From Modestobacter altitudinis (lineage in GTDB: Bacteria > Actinomycetota > Actinomycetes > Mycobacteriales > Geodermatophilaceae), in contig NZ_SJEW01000010.1 in assembly GCF_005930475.1 (NCBI RefSeq), forward strand, positions 33,106 to 97,105: a DNA stretch of 64,000 nt, read 5' to 3'. The notes beneath the pieces are model-generated. The model was not told the origin of the DNA. It saw nothing but the letters and a program-made list of their open reading frames with translations, and searched no databases. Below, one piece after another: positions 9,346 to 17,863 of this stretch; positions within the stretch are counted from its first letter, which is position 1, and the number at the start of each line of letters is the position of its first letter. Both the position numbers and the translations under genes were made by a program.

Positions 9346-9584
9346 TGCCCAAGTCATCGACAGACTGATCAAGGGCCCCGCCCGAGAAGCGGTCGCTTCG
9401 CTCGACCTCACATTTCCGCGCCGCCAAGCCGGCTGGGTTGGCTCTCCTCCCGCGTCCATGGCCTGGTCGCTCTGCCGGTGCCCTCCGCCCTGCATGGGCA
9501 TCTGGATCGCTGCCTCAAGCACTGAGGACCACCGGGCACCGCCCATCCACAGCTGTGGAAAACACTGATGTGCCAGACGGCCGC

Positions 9585-9848
9585 TCAATCCAGCGTTCGC
9601 AGGTCGCCAGCCAAATGCCAGGCCAGCTCGGCGCCGTCGAAGAAGCGCCCGCGAAAGATCGTGGCCAGCCCAAGCCATGCGCCCTCGGTTGTCTGCAGCC
9701 GCCCCCAGAGCCAGCCCGTTGCCTTGTCCTCCGTGGTCAGCGCGACCGGTCGCGGAGGCGACACCCACGAGGCACCCGGTTGGGCAAGCGCTGCTGTCAG
9801 CTCGTCCTTCAACTGCCCGTCGGGCTCCGGGGTCCACATGACGTTCAC
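9585..9848 (-). CDS. Hypothetical protein
   Basis: This frame shows coding-type third positions and ordinary composition. From a GTG at 9848 it gives about 87 residues starting VNVMWTPEPDGQ, and Trp-rich strands follow (ASWVSPP, TGWLWGRLQ, AELAWHLAGD). The frame stays open to 9968, but the added stretch is low in coding signal. No family is recognised. It stands alone between the ligase and the metal-sensor gene. The start is uncertain; an ATG nine bases further in would also work. Confidence 0.5.
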   Translation of the reverse strand: MNVMWTPEPDGQLKDELTAALAQPGASWVSPPRPVALTTEDKATGWLWGRLQTTEGAWLGLATIFRGRFFDGAELAWHLAGDLRTLD

Positions 9849-10081
9849 GCTATTGCCGCCGCCGGAGACGCCGAGCGGGCAGCACGCCGGCTCAGGCCTC
9901 GGAGGCACCGACCCCTGCTCGTGGCCATGACTGAACGCCTGGGCATCGACCGACTTGCCACCCATCACTGGCGGCAGTCAACCGATGTTTCTTTTGCCGC
10001 GGGCGCCGCGTCGGCGGCGTTCTAAGGGTTCTGGCAGCCCGGTGGGATCACTGGCGCTCGTGCGCCCGCGGGGGTGTTACG

Positions 10082-10471
10082 TCAGCTCTGATTGGCGGCG
10101 TTGGCCGGCGCCGTGCTGTGAGCCGAATCCCCGCTGTCACTCGGTGCCGTTCGACCGACCCGGTGGTCGGCGTGCGACAGAGCTTGGCGAACCAGCTCGC
10201 CGATGTGGTGGTCTGCCAAGGCGTAGTAGATGAAGTTTCCCTCGCGCCGGTTGGTCACCAGGCCGGCCAAGCGGAGCTTCGAAAGGTGTTGACTGACCGC
10301 AGTGGGCGACGTGCTCGCCAGGTCGGCCAAGCAGGCAACCGAGGTCTCCCCCTGCATGAGGGCCCACAGGATGTTCAGTCGCGTGGGATCAGCCAGCATC
10401 CGCAGCGCGTCGGCGGCCCGTCGGACGTCGTCCACCGCGGGCATGTCGAAGCCATCGATTCCACCGTGCAC
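10082..10471 (-). CDS. ArsR/SmtB-family metal sensor, NmtR-like
   Basis: The 129-residue winged-helix protein has ALRMLADPTRLNIL (helices 1-2), a recognition region SPTAVSQHLSKLRLAGLV and a wing of REGNFIYYAL. The C-terminal helix contains DHHIGELVRQALSHADH. Asp/His at these places is the pattern of alpha5-type sensors such as mycobacterial NmtR (Ni/Co) and SmtB (Zn), while the alpha3 Cys-x-Cys of CadC is absent. It diverges from a P1B-4 ATPase gene across 58 bases with a perfect operator palindrome, the same pairing as NmtR with CtpJ. It probably represses that exporter until Co(II), Ni(II) or Zn(II) binds. ATG at 10444 is an alternative start. Confidence 0.85.
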   Translation of the reverse strand: MHGGIDGFDMPAVDDVRRAADALRMLADPTRLNILWALMQGETSVACLADLASTSPTAVSQHLSKLRLAGLVTNRREGNFIYYALADHHIGELVRQALSHADHRVGRTAPSDSGDSAHSTAPANAANQS

Positions 10472-10506
10472 GGCTCCACCCTACTGACCAACCGCTCTGA
10501 TAGCGC

Positions 10507-10526
10507 ACCTTCGCATCTGCGAAGGT
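10507..10526. promoter_or_regulatory. ArsR/SmtB-type operator
   Basis: ACCTTCGCA-TC-TGCGAAGGT is a perfect nine-base inverted repeat with a two-base centre, the spacing typical of SmtB/NmtR operators. It lies in the divergent gap and ends only three bases before the GTG at 10530. The ATPase message is therefore probably leaderless or starts at a later codon, and a bound repressor would block RNA polymerase directly. Confidence 0.75.
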
Positions 10527-10529
10527 ACT

Positions 10530-12488
10530 GTGGCTCCAGTGACGACGGCGACGACTTCTCTGCCCAGTGCGACGCCGATGCGTGCACCCAAGCGCCGGTC
10601 AGTGCTCTGGTCCCTGCCGGAGGTCCGGTGGGCAGCGGGTGCTCTGGCCCTGTTTGTCCTCGGTGGACTGGCGCAGATAGGTGGCGCACCGGCGCCGCTC
10701 TACTGGACGCTCTACCTTGCGTGCTATGCCGTTGGCGGCTGGGAGCCGGCCTGGGCGGGGCTGCAGGTGTTGCGGGACAAGGCCCTCGACGTGGACCTGC
10801 TGATGATCGTGGCCGCGATCGGCGCGGCAGCCATCGGCCAGGTCCTCGACGGCGCGCTGCTCATCGTCATCTTCGCCACGTCCGGGGCACTAGAGGCATT
10901 CGCCACCCGTCGCACCGCCGATGCCGTCCGAGGCCTGAGCGACCTCGCTCCGGAGCAGGCCACGCTGCTGGACGACGGCACCGAGCGCCAGGTGGCCGCC
11001 GCGGACCTGCAGATTGGTGACCGGGTCTTGGTGCGCCCCGGGGAGCGCATTCCTGCCGACGGACATGTGGTGGAGGGCGCATCGGAGGTGGATCAAGCGT
11101 CGATCACCGGAGAGCCCCTGCCCGTGGACAAGGCATCAGGTGACGAGGTCTTCGCCGGCACCGCCAACGGCACGGGGGTTCTGACCCTTGAGGTCGTCCG
11201 GGCCGCTCGCGACAGCGTGGTGGCTCGGATCGTGACCATGGTTGAAGAGGCGTCGGCTACTAAGGCCCGCACCCAGCTGTTTATCGAGAAGGTCGAGCAG
11301 CGCTACTCCGTCGGTGTCGTCGTAGCCACCGTCGCGGTCTTCGTCATCCCGTTACTCGTCGGGGAAAGCCTGCAGAGCGCGCTGCTGCGGGCAATGACTT
11401 TCATGATCGTCGCCTCACCCTGTGCCGTCGTGCTCGCCACGATGCCGCCCCTGCTGTCGGCAATCGCGAATGCCAGTCGCCACGGGGTCCTCGTCAAGTC
11501 CGCAGTCGTCATGGAGCGCCTGGGCACCGCCACCATCGTGGCCCTCGACAAGACCGGCACCCTCACCCACGGAAAACCCACGGTTGTCGCCGTCCGGGCG
11601 CTGCCCGAAGGCCCCTGCGGAGAGGACGACCTGCTCGCGTTGGCGGCTGCCGCCGAGGCGCCCAGCGAGCATCCGATCGGCCGGGCCATCGTCGCCGCAG
11701 CCCGAGCCCGAGGCACCCAACTGCTGCCAGTGCAGGACTTCCGCGCCGACGTCGGCCGTGGGGTCAGCGCGACCGTGGCCGGCTGGAAGGTGGAGATCAG
11801 CTCCCCCACCGCGGCGGTGGCCTCTGAGCATGTGGCGATCGTGGCCATGGTCGACGGCGAGCAGAGCCTTGGCCGCACCGCGGTCGTCGTCAGCCTCAAC
11901 GGCCGCCCGGTCGGGGTCCTGGCCTTGGCCGATCGGATCCGCAGCGAGGCCGCGCCCGCGATCGCGGCCCTTTGGGCCAGCACGAATCACGAGCCGGTGC
12001 TACTGACCGGGGACAACCCTCGCGCCGCGGCTGCCCTGGCTGCCGACGTCGGCCTCACCGATGTGCGCGCCGGTCTGCTGCCAGAGGACAAGGTGAGTGC
12101 GGTCCACGAGCTCCAACGCGATGGCCGTCGCGTTCTCCTCGTCGGCGACGGGATCAACGACGCACCCGCGCTGGCCGCGGCCGACGTGGGCGTGGCCATG
12201 GGTGGCGTTGGTTCAGACCTCGCGCTCACCAGCGCTGATGCCGTCATCGTCCGCGACGACCTTGGAACCCTGAGCGCGGTCATCCGCCTGTCCCACCGCG
12301 CCCGCCGCCTCATCGTCCAGAACCTGGTCATCGCCGCCGTCGTCATCACCACCCTGGTCATCTGGGACCTCGTTGGGCACCTGCCCCTTCCCCTCGGCGT
12401 CGCGGGTCACGAGGGATCCACGATCCTGGTCGCCCTCAACGGCCTGCGTTTACTGCGACGTTCTGAGTGGAAGCCTGCCAGCGCCTGA
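10530..12488 (+). CDS. P1B-4-type heavy-metal exporting ATPase (CtpD/CtpJ/CoaT-like)
   Basis: The 652-residue P-type ATPase has the actuator motif ITGEPLP, the phosphorylation motif DKTGTLT, HPIG in the nucleotide domain and GDGINDAPAL. Its metal-site helix reads ASPCAVV (Ser-Pro-Cys) and the last helix region has GHEGST, with a conserved Asn soon after. SPC plus HEG(G/S)(S/T) defines subgroup P1B-4, which exports Co(II), Fe(II) or Zn(II), and not the CPC Cu or Cd/Zn pumps. It lacks an N-terminal metal-binding domain, as expected for P1B-4. It is controlled by the divergent NmtR-like sensor. The first codon is uncertain (GTG 10530, GTG 10539 or ATG near 10578), because the operator abuts 10530. 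Confidence 0.9.
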   Translation: MAPVTTATTSLPSATPMRAPKRRSVLWSLPEVRWAAGALALFVLGGLAQIGGAPAPLYWTLYLACYAVGGWEPAWAGLQVLRDKALDVDLLMIVAAIGAAAIGQVLDGALLIVIFATSGALEAFATRRTADAVRGLSDLAPEQATLLDDGTERQVAAADLQIGDRVLVRPGERIPADGHVVEGASEVDQASITGEPLPVDKASGDEVFAGTANGTGVLTLEVVRAARDSVVARIVTMVEEASATKARTQLFIEKVEQRYSVGVVVATVAVFVIPLLVGESLQSALLRAMTFMIVASPCAVVLATMPPLLSAIANASRHGVLVKSAVVMERLGTATIVALDKTGTLTHGKPTVVAVRALPEGPCGEDDLLALAAAAEAPSEHPIGRAIVAAARARGTQLLPVQDFRADVGRGVSATVAGWKVEISSPTAAVASEHVAIVAMVDGEQSLGRTAVVVSLNGRPVGVLALADRIRSEAAPAIAALWASTNHEPVLLTGDNPRAAAALAADVGLTDVRAGLLPEDKVSAVHELQRDGRRVLLVGDGINDAPALAAADVGVAMGGVGSDLALTSADAVIVRDDLGTLSAVIRLSHRARRLIVQNLVIAAVVITTLVIWDLVGHLPLPLGVAGHEGSTILVALNGLRLLRRSEWKPASA

Positions 12489-12567
12489 GCCATCCCGGCT
12501 GAAGGCAATGCCGGTCGTTACTGCCGCGAGCGGGTGGGGTTGTCACCCCGCGGCTAGCATCGCTGCG

Positions 12568-12827
12568 GTGAGCTTGGTGGCCCTCTCTGCGTCGACCGCG
12601 GCGCCCGTGCCGACGGTCAGGGCCGCACCACTGGATCGGCTGCCCGGGTCCGCTACCGATGACCCGTTCCTGCGCCTCGCGGCCGCGTGACTGGTCGGCT
12701 ACCCAAGAACTCCCCCACCGCCTACCGCCGCGACCTCGAGGCGTGGTCGACCTGGTGCGCGAAGCTCGCGGTGCACCCTCTTGCAGCCGAGCGCCATCAT
12801 GTCGACCTGTGGGTCCGTCACCTCACG
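12568..12827 (+). pseudogene. Decayed tyrosine recombinase (integrase) N-terminus
   Basis: From GTG 12568 the frame encodes about 40 residues ending DDPFLRLAAA and then meets TGA at 12688, where a Trp codon would be expected. After a further frameshift near 12705 the frame continues SPTAYRRDLEAWSTWCA and then VDLWVRHLT. This is the SAM-like core-binding domain of phage-type integrases (consensus nTxxaYxxdLxxFxxWc). The catalytic domain with Arg-His-Arg-Tyr is absent, since a different gene begins on the other strand. It is a broken remnant just beyond the metal ATPase and probably marks the old end of a mobile element. Confidence 0.7.
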
Positions 12828-12925
12828 TTGCCGCGTGGGCTGTCGAACTGGGCGGCGATGTTCCAGCTCCAATTGTTGGAGCTGCGGCGGCGGCACGCTC
12901 GGCGTCTAACGCTGGCCGCTGATGA

Positions 12926-15900
12926 TCAACCGCTTCCGCTCGGCCACTGTCGTCGGAAAAGAATCTCCGCCGTTCTGGGCGGTAGATCCTCCTCGACGTC
13001 GGCGTCGTGGTTGGCCAAGATCCGGCTGACGTAGGCGTCGGCCTCAGCCTTGTTGCCCTGCGCATCACTGGCTGCGACTAGATCAAGGAGCGGGACGTCC
13101 TCGAAGCTGCCGGCCCGTAGTGCCACCTGGGCGGCGGCCGCGGCCAGCTCTGGCTGACCGGCGCCCAGATAGTGCGTGGCGACGGTGTGCGCGACGTCGA
13201 CGATCATGGCGGCGTACTCGTGGTCGAGCCGGGATCCTCCGTCCACCAACCACGTGTAGCCGCCGGCCGCTCCGCGACGAGGCGGAGGCACGTCGAACGG
13301 ACGGCCGCTGACCAGTTCGAGTGCCGCGCTCAGGTCAGCGACACCGTCGACTCCCCGAGCGTGGCCGCGGACGCGGAGCCGACGGAACAACTCTGCGTCG
13401 ATGAGGATCCCGTTGATCCTGTAGCGCCCGGCCGCCGCGGCACTCAGCCCGGAGGGCAGGTAGTCAGCGCCTGTCACCGGATCGGTGCCCAGCCACGCCC
13501 TCACGACAGAGATGGCTTGGCGCACCTTCGTCTTCCCGACCACGTCTGGTTCGTCCGGCCAGATCGCGGTGGAGTAGCGCTCGCTGGTCACTCCGCCTGG
13601 TCGAGTCGCCAGGTAGGCAACGATCTCGGTGTGGAATTGCCGCCGCGGATTGCGCGCCGGCAGTGAGCCCTGCGCTCGAACCTCGACCGGACCGAGCAAG
13701 GTCAGCTTGGGCCTCGGCGAGGATGGGTCCGCCCAGTCCGCGAGGTCACGGTCGAGGTCGGCATCGGCGTCTTCGACCTGGCGTCGGACAGCCTCGTTCG
13801 TGCCGGGCGCAACTGCCTTTAGGTCGAGCTCGGTGGTCGCGGCGTGGTCGAGATATGACTGGTCGGGTAGAGGCAGAACTGAATCAAGGGACCTTGTGCG
13901 GTCGTCGCCCAGCCGATGCATCGGCTCGTCGTCCAACGCGTCGTGGTAGGCCAGTGGACCGGTCGACTGGCCGAGTCGATCGGTTCGCAGGCCTCCGCAG
14001 GCATCGGAGGAGCCATCCCAGCTCGCTGTCCCATGGGCAAGCGGGATCGGGACATCGACGGTGACGGCGGCCAGCGCCAGTACTTGAGCCAACTCTGCCG
14101 CTTCCTCAACCGGGAGTTGGTGTGGACGAAGTTCGAGCTTGAGCGCTGGGACGTGGAGCAACCCCCTGTCGTCGATCGACAGCTGCCATAGGACGTCGTT
14201 GCCGAGGTCGGCGCCTGAGTCGAGCCCGCTGACGATGACCACCGCCAGTGCGCGTCGAAACGACTCCTTCTTGAGCGCGGTGAGCAGCTGCTTGAGCTCG
14301 TCGCCGTCCGCGGCAACATCCGGCGTGACGAGCAGGACGTGCGGTGACCAGGAGTCCGCATCGACATCATGCAGACGTCCCTCAAGCACATCGGTGTCGG
14401 CGAACCGCAGTGCCTGCGTCACTGATTCGAGCCTTCCGCTCGCTGCCGCGACGGCCGCGCCGACGTCTTCCGTGTAGGTCAACCGATCTGGATTCAGCTC
14501 GGCCAGCTCCCCGCCGAACCCGACCATCGTCACGTGCAGCATCTCGGACCAGGTGTTGTGCGCGAGCTCAGCAGCCAGGAAACGGACCAGGTCGAGGCCA
14601 CGCTCGGCGTCGCCGGCGACGGACATCGCCCCGATCCGTTCGAGGTCGAGAAGCCAGTGTTCCCCCTCCGCTGTGGAGCCGACCGAGGCGAGCGCTGGGT
14701 ACGGGGCGAAGAAGCGGGATCGATCGAGCTCGTCGTACGGCAGCGGGTCACCTCGCCGCACTGACCACCGGGTGCCTGCCTCATCGACCGTCCACGGTGC
14801 CGGGACTGGCGACACCGAGCTGGTCAGAACGAGGGTCAGGACGTCGTCGGTCATGCAGACCGCGACCACATCGGGCAGCCGAGCGCCCTCCGCGTTGGCC
14901 AGGGCGTGCACCAGGCTGCGCAGGGCCTGGTCCAGCCACGTGACGTCGGCGCTGCCGGCCGACTGCAGTGCCCGCTCTACCCGCACCAGCTCAGGCGGGG
15001 TGCTGGCGATCAAGCGACCAGGGCGCCGGTGTCGGAACTGTCGTCGTCGGTAGCGCGTCAAAGCTGCCAAGGACACCCCTGCCAGCAGGGTGCCACCGCC
15101 GACGTAGAGACCCAGCGCGGAGTCCGATGCTTGCTCTGTCGAGCTTCGCGCGTCAGTGGATGACGGCCCGGTGCTGACTTCCCCGGCTGACGTGGATGCC
15201 GGGGCGGGAGCCGGCGAGGTCGTTGCAGGCTCGACGTCTGGTGGCGGGAGTGCCGGGCCTGCCGGAGGGCCGTCTGGTTGATGGTCAGGCAAAGGGTCAG
15301 TTGCCTGTATAGGAGGCAGCGCAGGTCCCTCCGTCGCCGGGATGCTCAGCTCCCAGCCCGGCCGGATGAGCGCGGGGTCGGTGAAGACCGCCCCGTCCGG
15401 CTCGCCTCGTCCCCTGTTCGCCTGCCAGACCTCCCGCCAGTTCTCTCCGTCGCCGCTGACGTCCTCGGCGATGCTCCACAGGGTGTCCCCCGGTTGGACG
15501 GTGACCATCTCCACCGCAGCCGGTTCAGGAGAACCGGTTGCTCGGGAAGTAGGCAACCCGGTTGCATCGGGCGGTAGAACCAAAGCGGTGCCAACGACGA
15601 TCTCGTTGTCCGGGCCCACGGCAGTCGGATTGAGCTTCAGGATCTCCGGATAACGGAGCGGGTCACCGAGGTAGCGCTGGGCAAGCGCCCACAGGGTGTC
15701 TCGCCGACCAACTTCGTAGACGATCGGCGCTGGAAGTGGCTCGTCCGGAGTGGAGGACGCGGACGCTGTCTGGAGGCCCGCTGCCGTCACCTCCGTTCCT
15801 GACTGCGTCAGCGGGAGCCCGGACGAGACCGCCACTGGCAGCGGCGGCCGCGTGGACGCGGGCCCGGAGTTTCCCGAAACCACTGGGGCGACCGTCAACC

Positions 15901-16234
15901 CGACCGCCACTGCTGCCAGCAATGCAGCCGCCGGCTGCTGGAAGAGCCTCAGGCCCGGAAGAGCGAGCGCGGGTCGTGCCCGTGCGAGCGAGTAGACCTC
16001 CGCCGCAGTCGAAGCGGTGAAGAGCAACCAGCACACCCAAGCTCCCGCCGCTAGGACGACCTGGATCAACTGCCCGTCGTCTCGGCTCCTCAGAAGAACG
16101 ACGACGTCGTCGAACGCCGGCAAGCCGTGCGGCACCAGGTGCAGCAGACCCAGCAGCACCGGCACGCCGACGATGACCGCGGCGAGCACCATGAACGCCG
16201 CCACGGCTTTGAGCAGCCGCGCTGCCTGCATCAC
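12926..16234 (-). CDS. Large membrane protein with two LysM domains and a C-terminal BTAD/TPR domain
   Basis: The 1102-residue protein has membrane segments at about residues 8-30, 58-75 and 95-118. LysM modules follow at about 172-223 (RRDTLWALAQRYLGD) and 242-300 (QPGDTLWSIAEDVSGDG), then a Pro/Thr/Ser linker and another membrane segment near 370-390. After a long middle region come a winged-helix-like segment (about 860-960) and a bacterial transcriptional-activator (BTAD) helical-repeat domain. Proteins of this build occur at the end of Tad-like operons in actinobacteria. LysM modules bind peptidoglycan, so the protein may link the secretion machine to the wall while the cytoplasmic end senses or scaffolds. 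That is inference. It is the last gene of the operon. Confidence 0.8.
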   Translation of the reverse strand: MMQAARLLKAVAAFMVLAAVIVGVPVLLGLLHLVPHGLPAFDDVVVLLRSRDDGQLIQVVLAAGAWVCWLLFTASTAAEVYSLARARPALALPGLRLFQQPAAALLAAVAVGLTVAPVVSGNSGPASTRPPLPVAVSSGLPLTQSGTEVTAAGLQTASASSTPDEPLPAPIVYEVGRRDTLWALAQRYLGDPLRYPEILKLNPTAVGPDNEIVVGTALVLPPDATGLPTSRATGSPEPAAVEMVTVQPGDTLWSIAEDVSGDGENWREVWQANRGRGEPDGAVFTDPALIRPGWELSIPATEGPALPPIQATDPLPDHQPDGPPAGPALPPPDVEPATTSPAPAPASTSAGEVSTGPSSTDARSSTEQASDSALGLYVGGGTLLAGVSLAALTRYRRRQFRHRRPGRLIASTPPELVRVERALQSAGSADVTWLDQALRSLVHALANAEGARLPDVVAVCMTDDVLTLVLTSSVSPVPAPWTVDEAGTRWSVRRGDPLPYDELDRSRFFAPYPALASVGSTAEGEHWLLDLERIGAMSVAGDAERGLDLVRFLAAELAHNTWSEMLHVTMVGFGGELAELNPDRLTYTEDVGAAVAAASGRLESVTQALRFADTDVLEGRLHDVDADSWSPHVLLVTPDVAADGDELKQLLTALKKESFRRALAVVIVSGLDSGADLGNDVLWQLSIDDRGLLHVPALKLELRPHQLPVEEAAELAQVLALAAVTVDVPIPLAHGTASWDGSSDACGGLRTDRLGQSTGPLAYHDALDDEPMHRLGDDRTRSLDSVLPLPDQSYLDHAATTELDLKAVAPGTNEAVRRQVEDADADLDRDLADWADPSSPRPKLTLLGPVEVRAQGSLPARNPRRQFHTEIVAYLATRPGGVTSERYSTAIWPDEPDVVGKTKVRQAISVVRAWLGTDPVTGADYLPSGLSAAAAGRYRINGILIDAELFRRLRVRGHARGVDGVADLSAALELVSGRPFDVPPPRRGAAGGYTWLVDGGSRLDHEYAAMIVDVAHTVATHYLGAGQPELAAAAAQVALRAGSFEDVPLLDLVAASDAQGNKAEADAYVSRILANHDADVEEDLPPRTAEILFRRQWPSGSG

Positions 16235-16656
16235 GAGACCCCTTCCCCATGAGTGACCCCGACCTGCAGCTGGGCGGTGTGCGTTCTCGTCTGTCGGACC
16301 ACGAACCCCAACAGCGGGGTAGAGGCGCTGACGGTGACGCTCACCTGGACGACGCCTGGCCCGAGGACGCTGACCTGCCCCGTCGCCCCGGCCTCGACCA
16401 GGTAGGACCCGGCCGCGGCGGTCGCCAGACGCACGTCCTCGACTCCACCGGCGGGCACTGGACCAACCGCGATGCTGGCCGCGCGGGCCGCTTCGGCCGA
16501 GTAGGTGTCGGCGCGGTTGCCCGCTTGGATGGCGGTACCTGCGTCCACCAGCGCCGTGACCAGCAGACCGGCGATGAGCACGATGAAGCAGAACAGCACG
16601 GCCACGGATCCGCGCTCGTCATGGCGGACAGCGTGAGTACTCGCGATGCCCTTCAC
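16231..16656 (-). CDS. TadE/TadG-like pseudopilin (third)
   Basis: The GTG at 16656 overlaps the preceding stop (GTGA), giving 141 residues. An upstream extension of the frame is only a shadow. After DERGSVAVLFCFIVLIAGLL comes one hydrophobic helix, and the DxGS segment before it is the mark of TadE/TadG proteins. The remaining 100 residues form a small extracytoplasmic domain. Three such proteins in a row suggest minor pseudopilins assembled together. It overlaps the following LysM-BTAD gene by four bases. Confidence 0.78.
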   Translation of the reverse strand: MKGIASTHAVRHDERGSVAVLFCFIVLIAGLLVTALVDAGTAIQAGNRADTYSAEAARAASIAVGPVPAGGVEDVRLATAAAGSYLVEAGATGQVSVLGPGVVQVSVTVSASTPLLGFVVRQTRTHTAQLQVGVTHGEGVS

Positions 16657-17114
16657 GACACGTCCCGTGCCGGGTCGAGCGGACTCGTGGCGCTGTCGCG
16701 GAGCGTCCGCGAGCCCGGCAGCCCAGGCACGCCGACATCCGACAGGTCGACGGTGCACGTCACGTTCACGGTGACCGCCGCAGCGGTGCCCGGCGCACTG
16801 AGGAACCCCGAGACGTCCACGGCGACCTGGATGTCGGCGCAGTGCATGTGCCGACTCGCCAGCGCATCGGTCGCGGACGCGGTCGCCACCTGCTGCGCGG
16901 CAGCACTGGACCGGGCGAGCGACGCATCCCGAGCCGCGATCCCTGCGACGCCGCTGATGCTGCTGCCCACCAGCGCGATGCGGGCGCCGATCACCAGCAT
17001 CGCGATGACGAGGACCGCGACCGGAAGCAGGATCGCCAGTTCCACGGAGTCGGAGCCGCGGTCGTCCCGCCACCACCGCATGAGCGCCGATCGCCGCGGC
17101 AGCCCGCGTCTCAT
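16653..17114 (-). CDS. TadE-like pseudopilin (second)
   Basis: The ATG at 17114 overlaps the previous stop (ATGA) and gives 153 residues. A basic head with DDRGSDSVELAILLPVAVLV is a textbook TadE N-terminus: a charged DRGS box, Glu at position five after it and a hydrophobic helix. The C-terminal domain has two cysteines (MHCADIQV and NVTCTVDL) that may pair outside the cell. It is part of the Tad operon. Confidence 0.85.
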   Translation of the reverse strand: MRRGLPRRSALMRWWRDDRGSDSVELAILLPVAVLVIAMLVIGARIALVGSSISGVAGIAARDASLARSSAAAQQVATASATDALASRHMHCADIQVAVDVSGFLSAPGTAAAVTVNVTCTVDLSDVGVPGLPGSRTLRDSATSPLDPARDVS

Positions 17115-17581
17115 GGCGAGTCCGCCGTGGTGAAGCGTTCCTGCCCGCGCACGACGGTGACGTCCACGGACGGATCGAATCCGGGAAGCGGGATCACGTT
17201 GGGCACGTCCGCCGTCACCCGCACCGAGACGCTGGTAGCCGTCCTCGCCTCGTCGACCGAGTAGCTGGTGATGGCCCCGGTGCCCAGCTGAGCCAAGTAG
17301 TCCTCTGCCGCTTGCTGCCCCACTCCGTCGGCCGCCGCCAGCACGCTGGCAGCGCGTGCGCCCGCCTGGGCCGCGGCGTCGGCCGCTTCCCGGGCGAAGT
17401 ACCACAACGCCAACTGCGGCCCGGCGAAGAGCAGCATCACAATCACGGGGAACAGGACCGCCCACTCCACGCTCGACGAGCCACGCTCGCCTTGACCGCC
17501 GCCGGACAGGGCGGTTCCTGGCCGCATCACTCGGGTGACGCCCGGAGCAACCGACCGGTGGGACATGTGGAAGACCTGCAC
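17111..17581 (-). CDS. TadE-like pseudopilin (first)
   Basis: The frame gives 156 residues from GTG 17581, or 151 from ATG 17566. Neither has a strong ribosome site. GERGSSSVEWAVLFPVIVML is a clear TadE motif (RGS box, Glu, hydrophobic helix), followed by AREAADAAAQAGARAAS, the typical helical stem, and a small C-terminal beta-rich domain. These proteins are minor pseudopilins of Tad-type systems processed by a prepilin peptidase, for which a candidate is encoded at 24435. Confidence 0.85.
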   Translation of the reverse strand: MQVFHMSHRSVAPGVTRVMRPGTALSGGGQGERGSSSVEWAVLFPVIVMLLFAGPQLALWYFAREAADAAAQAGARAASVLAAADGVGQQAAEDYLAQLGTGAITSYSVDEARTATSVSVRVTADVPNVIPLPGFDPSVDVTVVRGQERFTTADSP

Positions 17582-17596
17582 CCGGGCGCCGACGCT

Positions 17597-17863
17597 CTAC
17601 TTGAACAGTGCCGTCTTGCTGGCCACGAAGGCCACCGCCGCCGCGGAGACCGCGCCGCCGAGCGCGATGGCCAGGATGACCATGAAGGCCTTTTCGGAAG
17701 AGTCCGAACCTCGATCGTCGGTGACGTGCTCGGCCCGCAGCCAGCCCAGCAGGAAGATCGCCGTCGCGAACAGCGCAGCGGACATCGTCGCGACGACTCG
17801 TGCGCCGCGGTCGAACAGGGACGACGTGGACATGAAGGACCTCTCGATCAACGGTGGGTTCAT
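17597..17863 (-). CDS. Flp-pilin-like small protein
   Basis: The frame gives 88 residues from ATG 17863 (ATGA overlap) or 78 from ATG 17833, which has GAGAGG six bases before it and is the better start. It has a first hydrophobic segment (SAALFATAIFLLGWL), then DDRGSDSSEKAFMVILAIAL and a second helix. In a major Flp pilin the processing site is Gly followed at position five by Glu; here the order is G-S-D-S-S-E. The short length, lack of a globular domain and position after TadB/TadC suit the Flp/Tad major pilin. The long N-terminal hydrophobic segment is unusual. Confidence 0.72.
   Translation of the reverse strand: MNPPLIERSFMSTSSLFDRGARVVATMSAALFATAIFLLGWLRAEHVTDDRGSDSSEKAFMVILAIALGGAVSAAAVAFVASKTALFK

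Noticed and set aside
9314..9568. Plus-strand frame after the ligase
   Set aside because: Poor codon pattern and no ribosome site or homology clue.
9022..9837. Minus-strand 271-codon frame overlapping the ligase
   Set aside because: No coding signature and it overlaps clear ligase motifs; the smaller frame at 9585-9848 is better supported.
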